The translations under genes were made by a program, and so were the position numbers. A stretch of 64,000 nucleotides of DNA, taken from the NCBI GenBank assembly GCA_021780315.1, contig JAJXYY010000010.1, forward strand, positions 1 through 64,000, given 5' to 3'. Under the pieces are notes generated by a model that ran no database searches, was not told the origin of the DNA, and worked only from the letters and a program-made list of their open reading frames with translations. Shown here piece by piece: positions 62,710 to 64,000 of the stretch (the stretch's first letter is position 1; every line of letters begins with the position of its first letter). This DNA comes from Acidobacteriota bacterium. GTDB taxonomy: Bacteria > Acidobacteriota > Terriglobia > Terriglobales > Acidobacteriaceae.

Positions 62710-63738
62710 ATGATGACGGCGACGAAGTTGAAACGGGCGGAGATGGTGGGGCGGAAGTTTGTGAATCCGGTGCCGACGGGGGTGGGTGAGCCGGGGATGA
62801 TGTGGAAGATCCTGCCGCTGTACTGGCGGAATCGGGAAGAGAAGGTTCCGAAGCAGCGGCTGGGGCCGTTTATGACGGACTCCAGGGTGTATGAGACGGC
62901 TCCGGCGAGTGGATTGCGGGTAACGTGGATGGGGCACTCGTCGACGCTGGTGGAGATCGATGGGGTGCGGGTGCTGATTGATCCGGTGTGGGATCAGCGT
63001 GCTTCTCCAGTGCAGTGGGCGGGGCCGAAGCGGTTCTTTGACGCTCCGTTGAAGCTGGAGGATATGCCTGCGGTGGATGTGGTGATTGTGTCGCACGACC
63101 ACTATGACCATCTGGGGAAGGCCACGATCCAGCGGTTGAGCCGACTGCCGGCGATGGTGGGGGCGCGCTGGGTGACTTCGGTTGGGGTGGGGGAGATACT
63201 GTGTGGGTTTGGGGTGGCGCGGGAGCGGGTGGCGGAGTTGCACTGGACCGAGAGCGTGACGATTACGGGAGCAGGTGGGGAGGCGCTGGAGGTGACGGCG
63301 TTGCCAGCGCGGCACTTTTCTGGGCGGGGGATGACGCGGTTTGAGACGCTGTGGAGCTCATTTGTGCTGCGGGGGCGGGAGCATCGAATTTATTTTGGAG
63401 CGGACTCGGGGTGGTGGGAGGGGTATACGGAGATTGGTGCGGCGTATGGGCCGTTTGATTTGACGATGTTGGAGATTGGAGCCTTCCATGAGTTGTGGCA
63501 GGACATACATCTGGGGCCGGATGGGGCGGTGCGGGCGTATGAGGCGATGGGTGGTACGGGGTTGCTGATGCCTATCCACTGGGGGCTGTTCGACCTGGCG
63601 CTGCATGGGTGGCGGCAGCCGATGGAGCGCTTGACGGAGTTGGCCGCGGAGCGTGGGTTGCGGGTGTGGGCTCCGGAGCCGGGATGTCCGACGGATGTGG
63701 AGCGGGGCGCGGCGTTTCAGTCGGATTGGTGGCGTTGA
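62710..63738 (+). CDS. Metallo-beta-lactamase-fold hydrolase (NAPE-PLD/UlaG-like)
   Basis: 342 residues from ATG 62710, which is 12 bases after AGGAGG; an ATG at 62713 is also possible. Metal ligands are VIVSHDHYDHLGKATI (HxHxDH), ALPARHFSGRGM, RIYFGADSGWWEGY and MPIHWGLFDLALHGW. VTWMGHSSTLVEIDGVRVLI and DPVWDQRASPVQWAGPKRF match the N-acyl-phosphatidylethanolamine phospholipase D-like group (COG2220). It may act on a phosphodiester or lipid. It follows the acyl-CoA synthetase by 41 bp, which suggests a lipid-related role. Confidence 0.85.
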   Translation: MMTATKLKRAEMVGRKFVNPVPTGVGEPGMMWKILPLYWRNREEKVPKQRLGPFMTDSRVYETAPASGLRVTWMGHSSTLVEIDGVRVLIDPVWDQRASPVQWAGPKRFFDAPLKLEDMPAVDVVIVSHDHYDHLGKATIQRLSRLPAMVGARWVTSVGVGEILCGFGVARERVAELHWTESVTITGAGGEALEVTALPARHFSGRGMTRFETLWSSFVLRGREHRIYFGADSGWWEGYTEIGAAYGPFDLTMLEIGAFHELWQDIHLGPDGAVRAYEAMGGTGLLMPIHWGLFDLALHGWRQPMERLTELAAERGLRVWAPEPGCPTDVERGAAFQSDWWR

Positions 63739-63788
63739 GAATTGACGCAGTAAGAGTATGATTCTCATGGTGTTTTCAGGAGGCTTTT

Positions 63789-64000
63789 ATGCGTATTGGA
63801 CTGTTGACCGGCGGCGGAGACTGCCCTGGTTTGAATGCTGTGATTCGTGCGGTTGTTCGCAAGGGAATACTGCACCACGGCGATGAGTTTGTTGGATTCA
63901 TGGAAGGGTGGCGGGGCGTTCTGGACGATGTGACAATGCCACTGACGCTGGAGACGACCTCGGGGATTCTGCACCGTGGCGGTACGATTCTGCGGTCTTC
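63789..64000 (+). CDS. pfkA: 6-phosphofructokinase, N-terminal part (cut by window edge)
   Basis: 71 codons are visible from ATG 63789, with AGGAGG about seven bases upstream. The protein begins MRIGLLTGGGDCPGLNAVIR and has FVGFMEGWRGVLDD and GILHRGGTILRSS. The GGGDCPGLNAVIRAVV loop is the phosphate-binding start of phosphofructokinases, in the variant common in actinobacterial and mixed ATP/PPi enzymes. The residues that decide ATP or pyrophosphate use lie beyond the edge. It phosphorylates fructose-6-phosphate in glycolysis. The gene starts 50 bp after the metallo-beta-lactamase-fold gene on the same strand. Confidence 0.92.
   Translation, partial: MRIGLLTGGGDCPGLNAVIRAVVRKGILHHGDEFVGFMEGWRGVLDDVTMPLTLETTSGILHRGGTILRS

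Noticed and set aside
1-64000. CRISPR array, prophage, toxin-antitoxin or other defence cluster
   Set aside because: No regularly spaced direct repeats, phage structural genes, integrase, nuclease-helicase pairs or small toxin-antitoxin pairs were found on either strand.

Overview
The window looks like chromosomal DNA of an acidobacterium of the Terriglobia group (Granulicella/Terriglobus/Edaphobacter-like). The clues are an Oar-type TonB-dependent receptor with a carboxypeptidase-regulatory N-terminus, a membrane-anchored winged-helix regulator of the kind found beside such receptors, a PEP-CTERM protein, GC-rich housekeeping genes and several short dispersed repeats. This assignment rests on recognised family features, not on a database search.

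Layout. 0-1.5 kb is a scarred region: the end of an insertion-sequence transposase abuts a decapitated cobalamin-type binding protein, then come tRNA-Gln(CUG) and a decayed IS3-family remnant. 1.8-10.7 kb carries the regulator, the Oar receptor, a CehA/McbA-type PHP phosphoesterase, a PLC-like phosphodiesterase and a PEP-CTERM protein, possibly a locus for taking up and hydrolysing an organic phosphoester. 10.7-16.5 kb (minus strand) is mutS-anmK-peptide-binding lipoprotein. 16.9-23.8 kb holds hemX-like/hemA, an M3 peptidase, hemC and a GAF-ANTAR regulator. 24-27.3 kb is gcvP under a tandem glycine riboswitch. 27.5-32 kb has a metallophosphoesterase, a GH39 glycosidase and threonine dehydrogenase. 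32-38.1 kb is a TolC/adaptor/RND efflux operon. 38.3-48.2 kb is a mixed stretch: 1-Cys peroxiredoxin with a small winged-helix protein, an aquaporin, two secreted beta-propeller-like proteins, an AIM24 protein, a P450, a PF04185 phosphoesterase and an orphan ABC ATPase.

48.2-55.2 kb is a compact, AT-richer minus-strand operon argR-argB-argD-argF-argG-argH-argA, divergent from gltB (55.3-59.9 kb). A near-perfect pair of ARG boxes lies between them, so arginine synthesis and glutamate supply are probably controlled together. 60-64 kb has a FadR-like TetR regulator with operator-like sites, an acyl-CoA synthetase, a metallo-beta-lactamase-fold hydrolase and the start of a phosphofructokinase.

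The least ordinary points are: two copies of a dispersed repeat inserted in frame within mutS, with a third supplying the start of the neighbouring lipoprotein gene; a shared 75-bp element in front of two unrelated genes; a strand-biased octamer (ten plus-strand copies, none found in reverse); and a change of strand composition (plus strand C-rich to about 48 kb, G-rich from about 60 kb) centred on the arg/gltB region. I did not find a defence system, CRISPR array, prophage or rRNA.
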